In this document: positions 8,298 through 18,036 of the stretch, in pieces
Layout of the letters: each line of letters opens with the position of its first letter
Numbering within the stretch: the stretch's first letter is position 1
Origin: JACKBK01 sp963707275
GTDB lineage: Bacteria; Chloroflexota; Anaerolineae; JAAEKA01
Direction of reading: 5' to 3'
Assembly (NCBI GenBank): GCA_963707275.1
Contig: CAVPPH010000004.1
Location: 62,001 to 126,000, forward strand
Length of the DNA stretch: 64,000 bases
The notes under the pieces: generated by a model
What the model saw: only the letters and a program-made list of their open reading frames with translations
Databases searched by the model: none
What the model was told of the DNA's origin: nothing
Position numbers and translations under genes: made by a program

Positions 8298-10229
8298 ATG
8301 CGCAAGGCAAGCGTATTCACATTCCTGATGCTTCTGGTCCTTATCGTGGCGTTTTCATCGGCCACGGTTTTCGCACAGGAGCGTTCGGTCTATTGGGAAA
8401 ACTACGATGTTGATATCACGATCCAGCCCGACGGATCGTTCAGAGTCGCAGAGGCGCAGCAACTGGAGTTCGTCGGCGGGCCGTTTCGTTTCGGCCTGCG
8501 CACTATTCCCACCGACTCGCTGACTGGCATCCGCGATGTGCGCGTCAGCGAGGTGGGCGGTCAGGTCTACCGCGAGTCGTCCAGCGGCGATCCCAGCACC
8601 TTCCAGACCTACAGCGACAGCGAAGGCTTCAATATTCGCTACAACTTCGACCCGACCAGCAACGCCGGCCGGGAGATCGTGCTGGAGTACACGGTGGACG
8701 GCGGGCTGCTTTACTACGACGGTGGCGACCAGTTGGTCTGGAAAGCTGTCCCGGCCAACGATAACTTCCCGATCCAGGCAAGCTCAGTTACCGTTCATCT
8801 GCCGCCGGGCGCGACGCTGGATAACTACGACGCGACCGGGCCGGCCGGCCAGCCGGAGGTCATCGACGGCGGCGTGCGTTTCATCGCCAGCGAGCCGATC
8901 CGCGCCGGCGGGCAGGATTTTGCGGTGCGCGTCCAGTGGCCACATGGCATCGTGGCCGGCGCAGCCGGCCGCCTGGCAGCAGACCATCGATCAACAGGAG
9001 CGCGTCGGGCCGCTGGCCAATTTCGGCGCGCTGGGCCTGACTGTCTTCGTGATTGTCGGCGGGCTGCTGGCGCTGTTCCTGCTGTGGTACAGCGCGGGCC
9101 GTGATGCGCCGGTCAAGCTGCCGGCTGACTGGATTCCCGAGCCGCCCAGCGACCTGCCGGCCGGCATGGCCGGCACGCTGGTCGATGAACGGGCCGATAC
9201 CAAGGATGTCATCGCCAGTCTGGTCGATCTGGCGCGGCGCGGCGTGATCGCCATCCAAGACGAGACGACGCCTGGTCTCTTCGGCATCGGCGAGAACCAC
9301 GAGTTCACCTACCACCTGGAGAACGCCGCGCTGCCGATGCGGCCCTACGAAAAGTATCTGGTCGACAACATCTTCGGCGACGAGACGGAGAAGAAGCAGT
9401 CTGAATTGCAGACGAAGTTCTACAGCCATCTGGAGAAGGCGAAGAAGACAGCTCTACGAGGCGACGGTTGAGGAAGGCTACTTCCCCGGCCAGCCCGGAG
9501 CGGACACGGACCATGTGGGCTATAATCGGCGTGCTGACGCTGGTTGTGGTCGCGGTTGTTGGGCTGTGTCGCACTGATCGACTTCTGGGAGCGTTCACGC
9601 CCTTTGCGATCTGCGTTCCCGTGGGACTGGCCGTACCGGCCATCGGTCTGCTGATCCTGGCGCGCTACATGCCGCGCAAGACGCCCAAGGGCGCCGAGGA
9701 AGCCGCCAAGTGGCTGGCCTTCAAGCGCTACATGGAGAATATCGAGCAGTACACCAAGGTCGAGGAGGCGCAGGAGATCTTCGACCGCTATCTGCCCTAT
9801 GCCATCGCCTTCGGGCTGGAGAAGAGCTGGATCAGCGAAGTTCGCCAAGGTCGATACTGCGCCGCCGCCCTGGTACTATCCGGGCCCCTACCTGGGGCCA
9901 CGGCCGCGCCGTTACATCTGGTGGACGGGCGCGGGCTACGGGCCGGTCGGCGGCGGCATGCTCGCCCTGCTGAAGGCGGCTCGATGGCGCCGCCCAGCAT
10001 GAGCGACATGTCACGCGGCATGGGCACATCGCTGGCCGGCATGAGCGCCGGACTGGGCGCGATGCTTGTCGTCGTCTGCCAACACGCTGACCAGCCGGCC
10101 GGCGCCGCAGGCGGCAGCGGTAGCTGGGGCGGCAGCAGTTGGAGCGGCGGCGGTGGTTTCGGCGGCGGCGGCTGGAGCGGCGGCGGTGGTTTCGGCGGTG
10201 GTGGCGGCGGCGGCAGTTCCTTCGGATAG
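8298..10229 (+). CDS. DUF2207 membrane protein with Gly-rich tail (frameshifted)
   Basis: Predicted membrane protein of the DUF2207 (YciQ-like) family. The ATG at 8298 begins a signal peptide ending near VFAQ (residue 26). An extracytoplasmic DUF2207 domain of about 210 residues follows. Then come a TM segment (VFVIVGGLLALFLLWY), the family's cytoplasmic part (DWIPEPPSDLPAGMAGTLVDE, then DVIASLVDLARRGVIAI), two further TM segments and a C-terminus of GGGGFGGGG repeats ending in SSFG. This is the standard architecture, at about 640 residues. At least five single-base frame breaks occur (near 8970, 9450, 9560, 9840 and 9950-10070). Function of the family is not established. First gene of a four-gene plus-strand cluster ending with an SPFH protein. 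Confidence 0.8.
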
Positions 10230-10314
10230 GGTAGCCGCCAGGCGCTGGCAGGGACGGGTTCACCCCGGTTCCTGCGTCATCGTGTCCGATGGCGTAACCG
10301 CCATGCGCTTGTAG

Positions 10315-10333
10315 GGGCGGGGTCTCCCCGCCC
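10315..10333. repeat. GC-rich hairpin repeat
   Basis: Perfect 8-bp stem GGGCGGGG / CCCCGCCC with a TCT loop, inside a longer tract (10290-10340) that resembles the common GTAGGGGCGGG-type intergenic repeat. May double as a transcription pause or processing site between the DUF2207 gene and its neighbour. Confidence 0.5.
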
Positions 10334-10392
10334 ATTTCCTGGCACACAACCGTTGTGAACCAACCAGGTCAGATTGAATCAAGGAGGTGCGG

Positions 10393-10925
10393 ATGCGTGG
10401 AAGTGGCCGTATCATCGGCATTATTTTGATCGTCTTCGGCATTGCGGCGTGCAGCGTTGCAGGCATCTGGGCCGCGGCCGAGATGTCCAGCGGTGACGCG
10501 TCTGACGGCCGGCGGCGCAGCCCTGGGGGTGGCGATCGTGTTCTTTCTGGTCGCCGTGCCGACCATCGGCGTGGGCGTTTACCTGTTCGTGCGCGGCCAG
10601 CAGCGAGGCCAACGAACTGGCCGAGGTTGACAAGGAACGCCAGTTGCTGAACATCGTGCTGACCCGCGGCCAGGTCACCATCGCCGATCTGGTGTTGGAG
10701 CTGCGATCCACCAGCGATCAGGTCAAGGCCTGGATCTACGATCTGGTGGGCAAGGGCCTGTTCAGCGGCTACGTCAACTGGAACGACGGCATCCTGTACT
10801 CGCGCCAGGCGAGCCAGATGCGCGACGGCAAGAAGTGTCCCAACTGCGGCGGCGAGCAGGCGTTCGCAGGAAAGGGCGTGATCCTTTGCCCCTATTGCGG
10901 CAGCGAGTTGTTTTTGGCAACGTAA
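10393..10925 (+). CDS. Small membrane protein with winged-helix-like and zinc-ribbon domains (frameshifted)
   Basis: About 177 residues. The start ATG at 10393 is 5 bp after a strong AAGGAGG (10381-10387). Two N-terminal TM segments (IIGIILIVFGIAA, then GVAIVFFLVAVPTIGVGVYLFV) are followed by a helical segment resembling a winged-helix/PCI fold (LLNIVLTRGQVTIADLVLEL). The C-terminal zinc ribbon has CPNCGG and CPYCGS pairs. Frame breaks near 10495 and 10607 are repaired by single bases; the three pieces are contiguous. No named family is recognised. Position between DUF2207 and SPFH genes suggests a shared membrane function. The zinc ribbon could bind metal or a partner protein. Confidence 0.72.
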
Positions 10926-10958
10926 GAACTACGTGACAACGCAGCCGTCGACCGTTGC

Positions 10959-11028
10959 GTCACTTCCGCGGAGGCGGGAAAGTTTAGCGTTTGTGATGAG
11001 TCGGATTCCACGCCTGCGCGGGAATGAC
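10959..11028. repeat. Palindromic interspersed repeat (GTCATTCCCGCG family)
   Basis: Arms GTCACTTCCGCGGAGGCGGG (10959-10978) and GCCTGCGCGGGAATGAC (11012-11028) form an imperfect inverted repeat. Its right half is the widespread GCGCGGGAATGAC repeat. It lies between two genes of the same cluster. Confidence 0.6.
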
Positions 11029-11074
11029 GGTTGAACATTTGCCAGATCACCACCATGAAGAAGGAGCAACTTAC

Positions 11075-11642
11075 ATGACCGACGACTTGATGAACCAGGC
11101 CACCGAAGGCATGAACGCCTTTGAAAAGGTAATGCACGGCGTGCCGGGCTACCACGGCTACAAGGAAAAGGAGCTGCGGCGCGAGACCGACAAGACCGTG
11201 CGCGATATGGTAGCTCGCCAGTTGATGGACCAGCGCGGCGCGGCTGAGCGCGGTGCAGGCCGACCTGGTGGCCGACGGCCAGCTTGGGCTGCTGGACAAC
11301 CTGGAGCGGGCCGACCGCAAGCTGATGTTGCTGACCGATCGCGTCCGCACGGCCAGCTACGGCTATGCGCCGCTGTTCGATGACCTGCGGGTCAAGGAAG
11401 CGGAACTGGACGCGCTGGCCCGCTTCGACGAGGCGCTGTTCGGCGACGTCAGCCGCATCAGCGCGATCATCGACAACCTGACCACGCTGGCGGGTCGGCC
11501 TGAGGCCGACTGGGCCGAGAGCATCCGCGCCCTGACCACCGCACTGGACACCATGAACACTGACTTCGGCCACCGCGGCGAGGTCATAATCGGAGCGAGC
11601 TCGGCCAGCGCTGCCGGCAGCGCCGAAATCGTAACCAGCTAA
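11075..11642 (+). CDS. Coiled-coil protein of unknown function (frameshifted)
   Basis: About 188 residues, mostly charged helix. The N-terminus MTDDLMNQATEGMNAF is followed by long heptad-like stretches (GLLDNLERADRKLMLLTDRV, later LRVKEAELDALARFDEALF), so a coiled coil is likely. The ATG at 11075 follows AAGGAG; an upstream in-frame ATG at 11024 is less likely because it lacks a site. One frame break near 11240. It ends 24 bp before the SPFH gene, so the pair is probably co-expressed. It may be a cytoplasmic partner of the SPFH scaffold (inference); no known domain was recognised. Confidence 0.7.
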
Positions 11643-11666
11643 ATCATCGGAAGGAGATACTGAACG

Positions 11667-12713
<1,047 letters not shown>

Positions 12714-12736
12714 GCGGTCCCGCAGTAAAGAATCAG

Positions 12737-12772
12737 AAACCCGACTTCTTGCGAGAAGTCGGGTTTCTTGTT
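12737..12772 (+). terminator. Rho-independent terminator after SPFH gene
   Basis: Perfect 13-bp stem AAACCCGACTTCT / AGAAGTCGGGTTT with loop TGCG, then CTTGTT. It sits between convergent genes and may work in both directions. Confidence 0.85.
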
Positions 12773-12785
12773 GCGCCCCGTCTCA

Positions 12786-13658
12786 CTACTCCCGCGAAAA
12801 CGTCGCTAACGTCTCCAGATAATACTGCGGCAGGCCGATGTCGTAGCGGCGGCCCTCCATGATCAACCCGAGGAAGCCGTCCTCCTGGCGCAGCCGGTCC
12901 AGCGCGGATGTCAACTGGAACTCGCCCCGCTCGCGCACATTGTGTTCGATGTGCTCATCAAGATAGTCGAAGATCTGCGGCTTGATGATGTACTGGCCGA
13001 AGACGGTCAGGTACTCGTCGTCGGGCAGACCCGTCACGCGCAGGCTGTGGCGGGCGTAGTCCACGGTCGGCTTCTCGGCGAACTCGGTGACACTCAGCAG
13101 GCGGTCGTCTTCCAGCCAGACGCCGACCACTGTGCCGAAGTTGGCGATATCCGCTTCGGGCGTGCGCCGCAGCCCCAGAATGCTGGTGCCGTGCTGCTGG
13201 TACTCGTCGATGAGCTGGCGAGCGCACGAGGTGTCGCCCGGCGCGCGGTAGATGTGGTCGCCCAGCATCAGCAGGAACGGCTCGTCGCCCACGGCGTCCT
13301 TGACGCACCAGACCGCGTGGCCAAAGCCCTGCTGCGTCGTCTGGGTCACGAAGGTGACGCGCCGGCCGATCTCCAGAATGCGGCGGGCGTACTCCTGAAA
13401 CTGGCGCGGCAGCTTGTTGTAGTTCTCGATGCTGACCTGCTGGGTGAAGAAATCGCGGAACGCGTCCAGGTCATCCTCCTGGACGATGATGATCACCTGC
13501 TCGATGCCGGCCTCCAGCGCCTCCTCGACGATCAGCAGGATGGCCGGCTTGGCGATGCCGTCGCGGTCGATGATGGGGAACAGCTCCTTCTTGGCCGCCT
13601 TGGTGGCCGGGAAGAGGCGCGTGCCAAAGCCGGCCGCCGGGATCACCGCCTTGCGCAC
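12786..13658 (-). CDS. GalU-like sugar-1-phosphate nucleotidyltransferase (C-terminal half of a probable fusion)
   Basis: Nucleotidyltransferase that would activate a sugar 1-phosphate with UTP (or another NTP) to an NDP-sugar. The signature PAAGFGTRLFPATKAAKKELFPI is near the N-terminus. Further GalU-type marks are GHAVWCVKDAVGDEPFLLMLGDHI, VTEFAEKPTVD and the YIIKPQIFDYL segment. Length of 290 residues is normal for GalU. The open frame begins with a GTG (13658) lying 16 bp inside the upstream kinase frame. Restoring one missing base near 13645-13655 joins both into one protein through QK(V)RKAVIPAAG, so a bifunctional kinase/pyrophosphorylase of about 645 residues is likely. Sugar specificity unknown. 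Confidence 0.85.
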   Translation of the reverse strand: MRKAVIPAAGFGTRLFPATKAAKKELFPIIDRDGIAKPAILLIVEEALEAGIEQVIIIVQEDDLDAFRDFFTQQVSIENYNKLPRQFQEYARRILEIGRRVTFVTQTTQQGFGHAVWCVKDAVGDEPFLLMLGDHIYRAPGDTSCARQLIDEYQQHGTSILGLRRTPEADIANFGTVVGVWLEDDRLLSVTEFAEKPTVDYARHSLRVTGLPDDEYLTVFGQYIIKPQIFDYLDEHIEHNVRERGEFQLTSALDRLRQEDGFLGLIMEGRRYDIGLPQYYLETLATFSRE

Positions 13659-14707
13659 TTCTGGCCCGGCCGCATGGTCAGGGGCAGCGCCTCCATCCCC
13701 AGGTCGCGGTCGATGATCTCGATGACCGCCTGCTGGTCGTCTGCGCTGCGCGCCATGAACTGGGCCGTGCCGTCGCCCTGCGAGCCGACGCCCTTGCCGC
13801 CCCAGATGTGCGGCTGCAGCGGCTCGTAGGACAGCACGCGGTGCAGCACCGGCGCGGTCAGTTCCTCCGGACAGGCCGGCGTGGCGTAGCGGTCGAAGAA
13901 CGCCTGCGCCTCGGTCATCAGGCTGCCCAGCCGCTGCGCGTCCGACTTGACCAGCGCATCCATGGCCTGATGCACGATGCGCTTGTTGATGGGACCCAGC
14001 AGCTCCTGCACGCCCGCCTCGACCTGGTTCTCGGCGAAGGGATAGCAGCGGTTCAGCCGGTTCAGGATCTCCATCGTGTCCTTCTGCGCCGCCAGATCGA
14101 CGATGACGAAGTGCAGCTCACCTTTGACCTGCAACTCCTGCGTGTCCAGCCGGTCGCCGTCGAAGGTCATCAGCACGGGGCGGTTGCCGAAGGCGCAGCC
14201 CTGGTCCATGCGCCCGCAGCGCGACGGCGTGGTGATCTCGCCCATGTAGGCCAGTTCCATCTCGCCGCGCACCGTCAGCTTCAGGTCGTAGACGCGGTTG
14301 AAGGCGCGCGCCGCCAGCACGCAGATGGCCGCGCTGGAGGACAGCCCCTTCTTCATGGGCAGGTCGGTCTTGTAGTTGTCGATCACCAGCCCGCGCACGT
14401 GGTAGTTGGTCAGCACCTGGTAGGCGACGCCGGCGACGTAGCTCCAGAAGCCGCCGGCCTGGGCGGCCTCCAGCAGCGCCTGCGGCTCCATGGGGATCTC
14501 AGTGGGGCCGACCCGCTGGCCGTCGGGTCGTGTCGCGGACAGGACCAGCGCGGTGGGATGCGGCTCGACCTCGGCGTAGATGCCCTGGTCGGTGCCGGAG
14601 ATCAGGGTGTAGCCCTTTTCGATGTCGGCGTTGATGCGCCGGTAGCCGCCCGCCCAGTCGGAGTGCTCACCGAACAGGCAGATGCGGCCGGGGACGAAGA
14701 TCTTCAT
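13643..14707 (-). CDS. GHMP-family sugar kinase (N-terminal half of a probable fusion)
   Basis: ATP-dependent small-molecule kinase of the GHMP superfamily, here most like galactokinase/glucuronokinase-type sugar-1-kinases. The N-terminal VPGRICLFGEHSDWAGG is the substrate-binding signature and MKKGLSSSAAICVLAARAF is the ATP-binding motif 2. A glycine-rich motif 3 (GGKGVGSQGDGTAQF) lies near the C-terminus. The 354-residue frame ends with CARR at 13643, overlapping the nucleotidyltransferase frame by 16 bp. The junction fits a one-base deletion, so kinase and nucleotidyltransferase are probably one polypeptide. Together they would convert a free sugar to an NDP-sugar in two steps (salvage). 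Start ATG at 14707 is close to the family N-terminus. Confidence 0.85.
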   Translation of the reverse strand: MKIFVPGRICLFGEHSDWAGGYRRINADIEKGYTLISGTDQGIYAEVEPHPTALVLSATRPDGQRVGPTEIPMEPQALLEAAQAGGFWSYVAGVAYQVLTNYHVRGLVIDNYKTDLPMKKGLSSSAAICVLAARAFNRVYDLKLTVRGEMELAYMGEITTPSRCGRMDQGCAFGNRPVLMTFDGDRLDTQELQVKGELHFVIVDLAAQKDTMEILNRLNRCYPFAENQVEAGVQELLGPINKRIVHQAMDALVKSDAQRLGSLMTEAQAFFDRYATPACPEELTAPVLHRVLSYEPLQPHIWGGKGVGSQGDGTAQFMARSADDQQAVIEIIDRDLGMEALPLTMRPGQKCARR

Positions 14708-14804
14708 GGGTCTCCTCGGGATGATATCAAGTTCAGCGCGCGGGTGAGCCGCACGTGAAGCCGATCATACCACCCGCGGGAAGATTTCGGCAAAGCGCAG
14801 ACAC

Positions 14805-14871
14805 GAGGTGCCAGTCATTTTCGGCACCCTTTGCTTCGCCAGAGGAGTTTCGCGAAATGACTGTCACCTGC
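14805..14871. repeat. Palindromic interspersed repeat, family A, copy 3
   Basis: A 67-bp element with arms GAGGTGCCAGTCATTT (14805-14820) and AAATGACTGTCACCTGC (14855-14871). The right arm shares TGACTGTCACCTGC with copy 1 and the middle resembles copy 2. It has no coding capacity. Confidence 0.75.
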
Positions 14872-14905
14872 GGAGAATAAACAAGCCCCGCCGATAAGGT
14901 GGGGC
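14872..14905 (-). terminator. Rho-independent terminator of the C39-like gene
   Basis: On the minus strand GCCCCACC (14905-14898), loop TTATC, GGCGGGGC (14892-14885; one G-T pair), then TTGTTTATTCT. It lies 43 bp past the C39 stop. Confidence 0.75.
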
Positions 14906-14947
14906 CAATCTGTGGTTGCGAAAATGTGAAAGTGCTCCGGTTGTGAT

Positions 14948-15410
14948 TTACACGGCGCAGATTGCCGCGAAACGATAGCCCATATCTAGCCAGGCAAGCA
15001 GAAAATCTCCCCGCGTCACCGCCTTCGGAGCCGCATCGAAATAGGGATCGATTGACAAAGACATGAGTTTGGTCGTACCCCACTACCACCACCGAATGAA
15101 AAGTGTCCACGTCGTGCCAATAGGTCAACTCACCGGTACGCACCAGCACAATCACAGGGCGGTCGTCGTTGATGTAAGCTTCCAGCCTCTCCAGCGTCCC
15201 CTCGCCGTACTCCACTTCGGTGCTACGGCTTGCCAGTCGGGTAATGCGACTAGCAGGCGCCCCATACTCACCCACATCCAGCAAATGCAACAACTCAGGG
15301 TACGCCATTGGATGGCCAATGTAGTCAAGAACCATTGCAGCACATGCTGCCAGACAGTCAGCACCTTGCTGCATCCTATGCAGCGGAACGTCCAACAAGT
15401 GCCCAGGCAT
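14948..15410 (-). CDS. C39-like cysteine peptidase-fold protein (frameshifted)
   Basis: About 154 residues with the papain-like C39/BtrH-type pattern. LDVPLHRMQQGADCLAACAA holds the Gln and catalytic Cys near residues 14-19, and the HSVVVVGYDQ segment holds the catalytic His; a following DP is the usual third position. The frame slips near 15045. After repair the protein ends DFLLAWLDMGYRFAAICAV at TAA (14948-14950), a normal family C-terminus, instead of running on into the downstream repeat. It overlaps the upstream small gene by 35 bp. No signal peptide or transporter is present, so it is not an obvious bacteriocin exporter domain. Substrate unknown. Confidence 0.75.
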
Positions 15411-15726
15411 TGCGTCGGATATCCTCGATCAGGGCGTTGGTGATCTGCAACTGCCCGCTTTGTGCGTCTACGTCAACAGTTCCAACCTGCCCCAAGCGCC
15501 CCTGCGGCAACACTGCCAGTTGAATTGGTACGCGCCACAGAAACCGGTCACCTTCGACCACCAGCGTCGGTTCGTCGCCGGCCATGTGGTCGCTGATGTT
15601 GTCCACCACGTAGCCGGTAACCTTCTGTCTTGCCACAAACGCCGACACATTCAAGTTGGCCTGGATACGAATGTCCACGCGCACCTGACCACGATCCGTG
15701 TCGCTGGTCTGAAATGCAACCGTCAT
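15376..15726 (-). CDS. Small protein of unknown function, partner of C39-like gene
   Basis: A 116-residue, probably beta-rich protein. It has VRVDIRIQANLNVSAFVARQ at the start and a C-terminal VDVDAQSGQLQITNALIEDI segment. The ATG at 15726 follows AAGAGGAAG at 8-13 bp; a TTG at 15753 is in frame but unneeded. Its stop lies inside the C39-like gene, so the two are tightly coupled. No named domain was recognised. The arrangement (small protein, overlapping peptidase-fold gene) would fit an inhibitor or antitoxin with its protease, but that is a guess. Confidence 0.65.
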   Translation of the reverse strand: MTVAFQTSDTDRGQVRVDIRIQANLNVSAFVARQKVTGYVVDNISDHMAGDEPTLVVEGDRFLWRVPIQLAVLPQGRLGQVGTVDVDAQSGQLQITNALIEDIRRNAWALVGRSAA

Positions 15727-16038
15727 AGCACCGCTTCCTCTTGTTATGTCCAAAAAAACGAGCGAGTTGTTGAACAGACAAGCCGATGATACACCATAGA
15801 CAGGACTAACGCAAACGTTGGTCGAGCAGGTTCGGTGCGCCGTAGGCGTCGATACGCTGGATTTCCGCTAGTTTAGCACAACTGGACCCTGACCGAGCTC
15901 CTGTCAATTGAGCTTGGATTGCTCTGGATCCATCTTGACATTGTCTTGATACCAGGGTGTACTTTCTTGTCCCCCAACTTATACCAAATCGAATAGACTA
16001 GGGGTGTTCCAGACTAATAACGCACTGGAGGTAACGCT
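15727..16038. promoter_or_regulatory. Divergent intergenic region upstream of the kdp operon
   Basis: No gene seen. The best plus-strand promoter is TTGACA at 15935-15940, a 17-bp spacer and TGTACT at 15958-15963 (four of six -10 matches), which would drive kdp from about 70 bp upstream. No KdpE-type operator could be identified with confidence. Confidence 0.45.
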
Positions 16039-16134
16039 ATGCTTGATTTGCTGTATCTTGCTCTGGCGCTGATCTTTTTCGCCGCCACGTATGGCTTGAT
16101 AGTCGTCTGCCAACGATTGATGGAGGATGCATGA
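16039..16134 (+). CDS. Small membrane protein at the head of the kdp operon
   Basis: A 31-residue protein with one TM helix (LLYLALALIFFAATYGLIVV) and a charged C-terminus. The ATG at 16039 follows GGAGG at 16026-16031 (ctggaggtaacgct). Its TGA overlaps the KdpF ATG (ATGA at 16131-16134). Similar unnamed one-helix proteins precede kdpF in many bacteria (general knowledge). It is distinct from KdpF and may be an extra small subunit. Confidence 0.72.
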   Translation: MLDLLYLALALIFFAATYGLIVVCQRLMEDA

Positions 16135-16223
16135 CACCTCTTTACCTCATCACCGGTTTGGTAGCGTTGGCTCTGCTCGCCTATCTCTTCATGGCGCTGT
16201 TGAAGCCGGAGTGGTTCGGCTAA
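16131..16223 (+). CDS. kdpF: KdpF, small subunit of the K+-transporting ATPase
   Basis: A 30-residue single-helix peptide (ITGLVALALLAYLFMALL) ending KPEWFG, the usual KdpF C-terminus. KdpF stabilises the KdpABC complex in the membrane. It overlaps the preceding small gene by 4 bp and is followed 25 bp later by kdpA. Too short for ordinary ORF calling, but length, helix, ending and position all match. Confidence 0.85.
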   Translation: MTPLYLITGLVALALLAYLFMALLKPEWFG

Positions 16224-16248
16224 GCCGCCAGACCAGGCAACAATTCCT

Positions 16249-18011
16249 ATGACCGTTAACGGTATTCTTCAAATCGCGATCTATTTGATAGTCCTGGTGC
16301 TATTGGTCAAGCCGCTGGGCGGCTACATGGCGCGGGTGTACCAGGGCGAACGCACCTTGCCTGGACGGGTGCTGGGGCCGGTCGAGCGGCTGACCTACCG
16401 GCTGCTCGGCGTCAACCCCGAGCAGGAGATGGGCTGGAAAACCTACGCGCTGGCCGTGCTGGTGTTCAGTGTCTTCGGTCTCCTGTTTCTGTACGCCCTC
16501 CAGCGCCTTCAGGGCTTTCTGCCGCTCAATCCCCAGGGACAAGGCGCCGTATCGCCGGACTCGTCGCTGAACACGGCGGTCAGCTTCGCCACCAACACCA
16601 ACTGGCAGGGCTACGGCGGCGAGACGACGATGAGCTATCTGACCCAGATGCTGGCGCTGACGGTGCAGAACTTCGTCTCGGCCGCCACCGGCATGGCGGT
16701 GCTGGTCGCCCTGATCCGCGGCTTCGGCTCGCCATTCGGCCAGCACGGTCGGCAACTTCTGGGTCGACCTGACCCGCAGCGCGCTCTACATCCTGCTGCC
16801 GCTGTCGCTCGTGCTGGCGCTGGTCCTGGTCTCGCAGGGCGTGGTCCAGAGCTTTCGGCCCATACCACGACGTGCCGACCTGGTCCAGCCGACCGTGGAC
16901 GTCAACCGGCAAGCCCAGGTCACCGAACAGATTCTGGCCGTCGGCCCGGCGGCCTCGCAGATCGCGATCAAGCAGCTCGGCACCAACGGCGGCGGCTTCT
17001 TCAACGCCAACTCGGCGCACCCGTTCGAGAACCCGACGCCGCTGTCCAACTTCCTGGAGATGCTGGCGATCCTGCTGATCCCGGCTGCGCTCTGCTACAC
17101 CTTCGGCAAGATGGTCGGCGACACGCGCCAGGGCTGGGCGGTGCTCGCGGCGATGATCGATCATCTTCGTCGTCTTCGGCTAGCGGCCTGTGCCGCGGCC
17201 GAGCAGCCGGGCAACCCGCGCTTCGACAGCGCTGGGCGTCGATCAGACGGCAAGCGATCTGCAGCCGGCGGCAACATGGAGGGCAAGGAGACTGCGCTTC
17301 GGCATCGCCAACTCGGCGCTCTGGGCCACGGCGACGACGGCCGCCTCCAACGGCTCGGTCAACTCGATGCACGACTCGTACACGCCGCTCGGCGGCCTGG
17401 TGCCGATGTGGCTGATGCAGCTCGGCGAGGTGATCTTCGGCGGCGTCGGCTCCGGTCTGTACGGCATGCTGGTCTTCGCGATCGTCGCCGTCTTCGTCGC
17501 CGGGCTGATGGTCGGCCGCACGCCGGAGTATCTGGGCAAGAAGATCGAGGCCTATCGAGATGAAGATGGCATCGCTCGCTGATCCTGATCCCGCCGCTGA
17601 TCGGTGCTTGGACTGCACGGCGCTCGCCGTTGTCACCGGCCCGGGCACGGCATCGGTCTTCAACCCGGGCCCGCACGGCTTCAGCGAGATGCTCTACGCC
17701 TTCTCCTCGGCGGGCAACAACAACGGCAGCGCCTTCGCCGGGCTGGGCGCCAACACGCCCTTCTACAACCTGCACTGGCGGCCTGGCGATGCTCATTCGC
17801 GCGCTTCTGGCTGATCGATCCCGACGCTGGCGATCGCCGGCTCGCTGGCCGGCAAGAAGCACGTGCCGACCAGCGGCCGGGCACGCTGCCGACGCACACG
17901 CCGCTGTTCGTCGTGCTGCTGATCGGCGTCGTGCTGATCGTCGGCGCGCTGACCTTCCTGCCGGCGCTGGCGCTCGGGCCGATCGTCGAGCACCTGATGC
18001 TGTCGCAGTGA
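16249..18011 (+). CDS. kdpA: KdpA, K+-translocating subunit (heavily frameshifted)
   Basis: Channel-like subunit that binds and conducts K+ across the membrane. All four pore-loop selectivity regions are visible in order: TNTNWQGYGGE, TNGGGFFNANSAHPFENPT, ATTAASNGSVNSMHDS and SAGNNNGSAFAGLGANTPFYN. The protein starts MTVNGILQIAIYLIVLVLL at 16249 and ends GPIVEHLMLSQ at 18011, about 585 residues, normal for KdpA. Conserved sequence switches frame roughly eight times (for example near 16745, 16865, 17165, 17225, 17285, 17590 and 17800), mostly consistent with single extra bases. Every KdpA segment is still present, so I read it as a functional gene with poor consensus. It lies between kdpF and kdpB. 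Confidence 0.9.
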
Positions 18012-18036
18012 ACGTGCACTGACTCGACGCACGTCT

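Larger units (their letters stand above)
14708..14947. other. Intergenic region with repeat and terminator
   Basis: No gene supported. It holds repeat family A copy 3 (14805-14871) and the terminator of the C39-like gene (14872-14905, minus strand). Confidence 0.55.

Noticed and set aside
12942..14758. Two long plus-strand open frames (295 and 316 residues)
   Set aside because: Opposite strand of the GHMP kinase and nucleotidyltransferase, whose motifs are unambiguous.
14733..14947. Extension of the C39-like protein to 14733
   Set aside because: That stretch runs through a terminator and repeat in the wrong frame. The family C-terminus ends at 14948 after a one-base repair.
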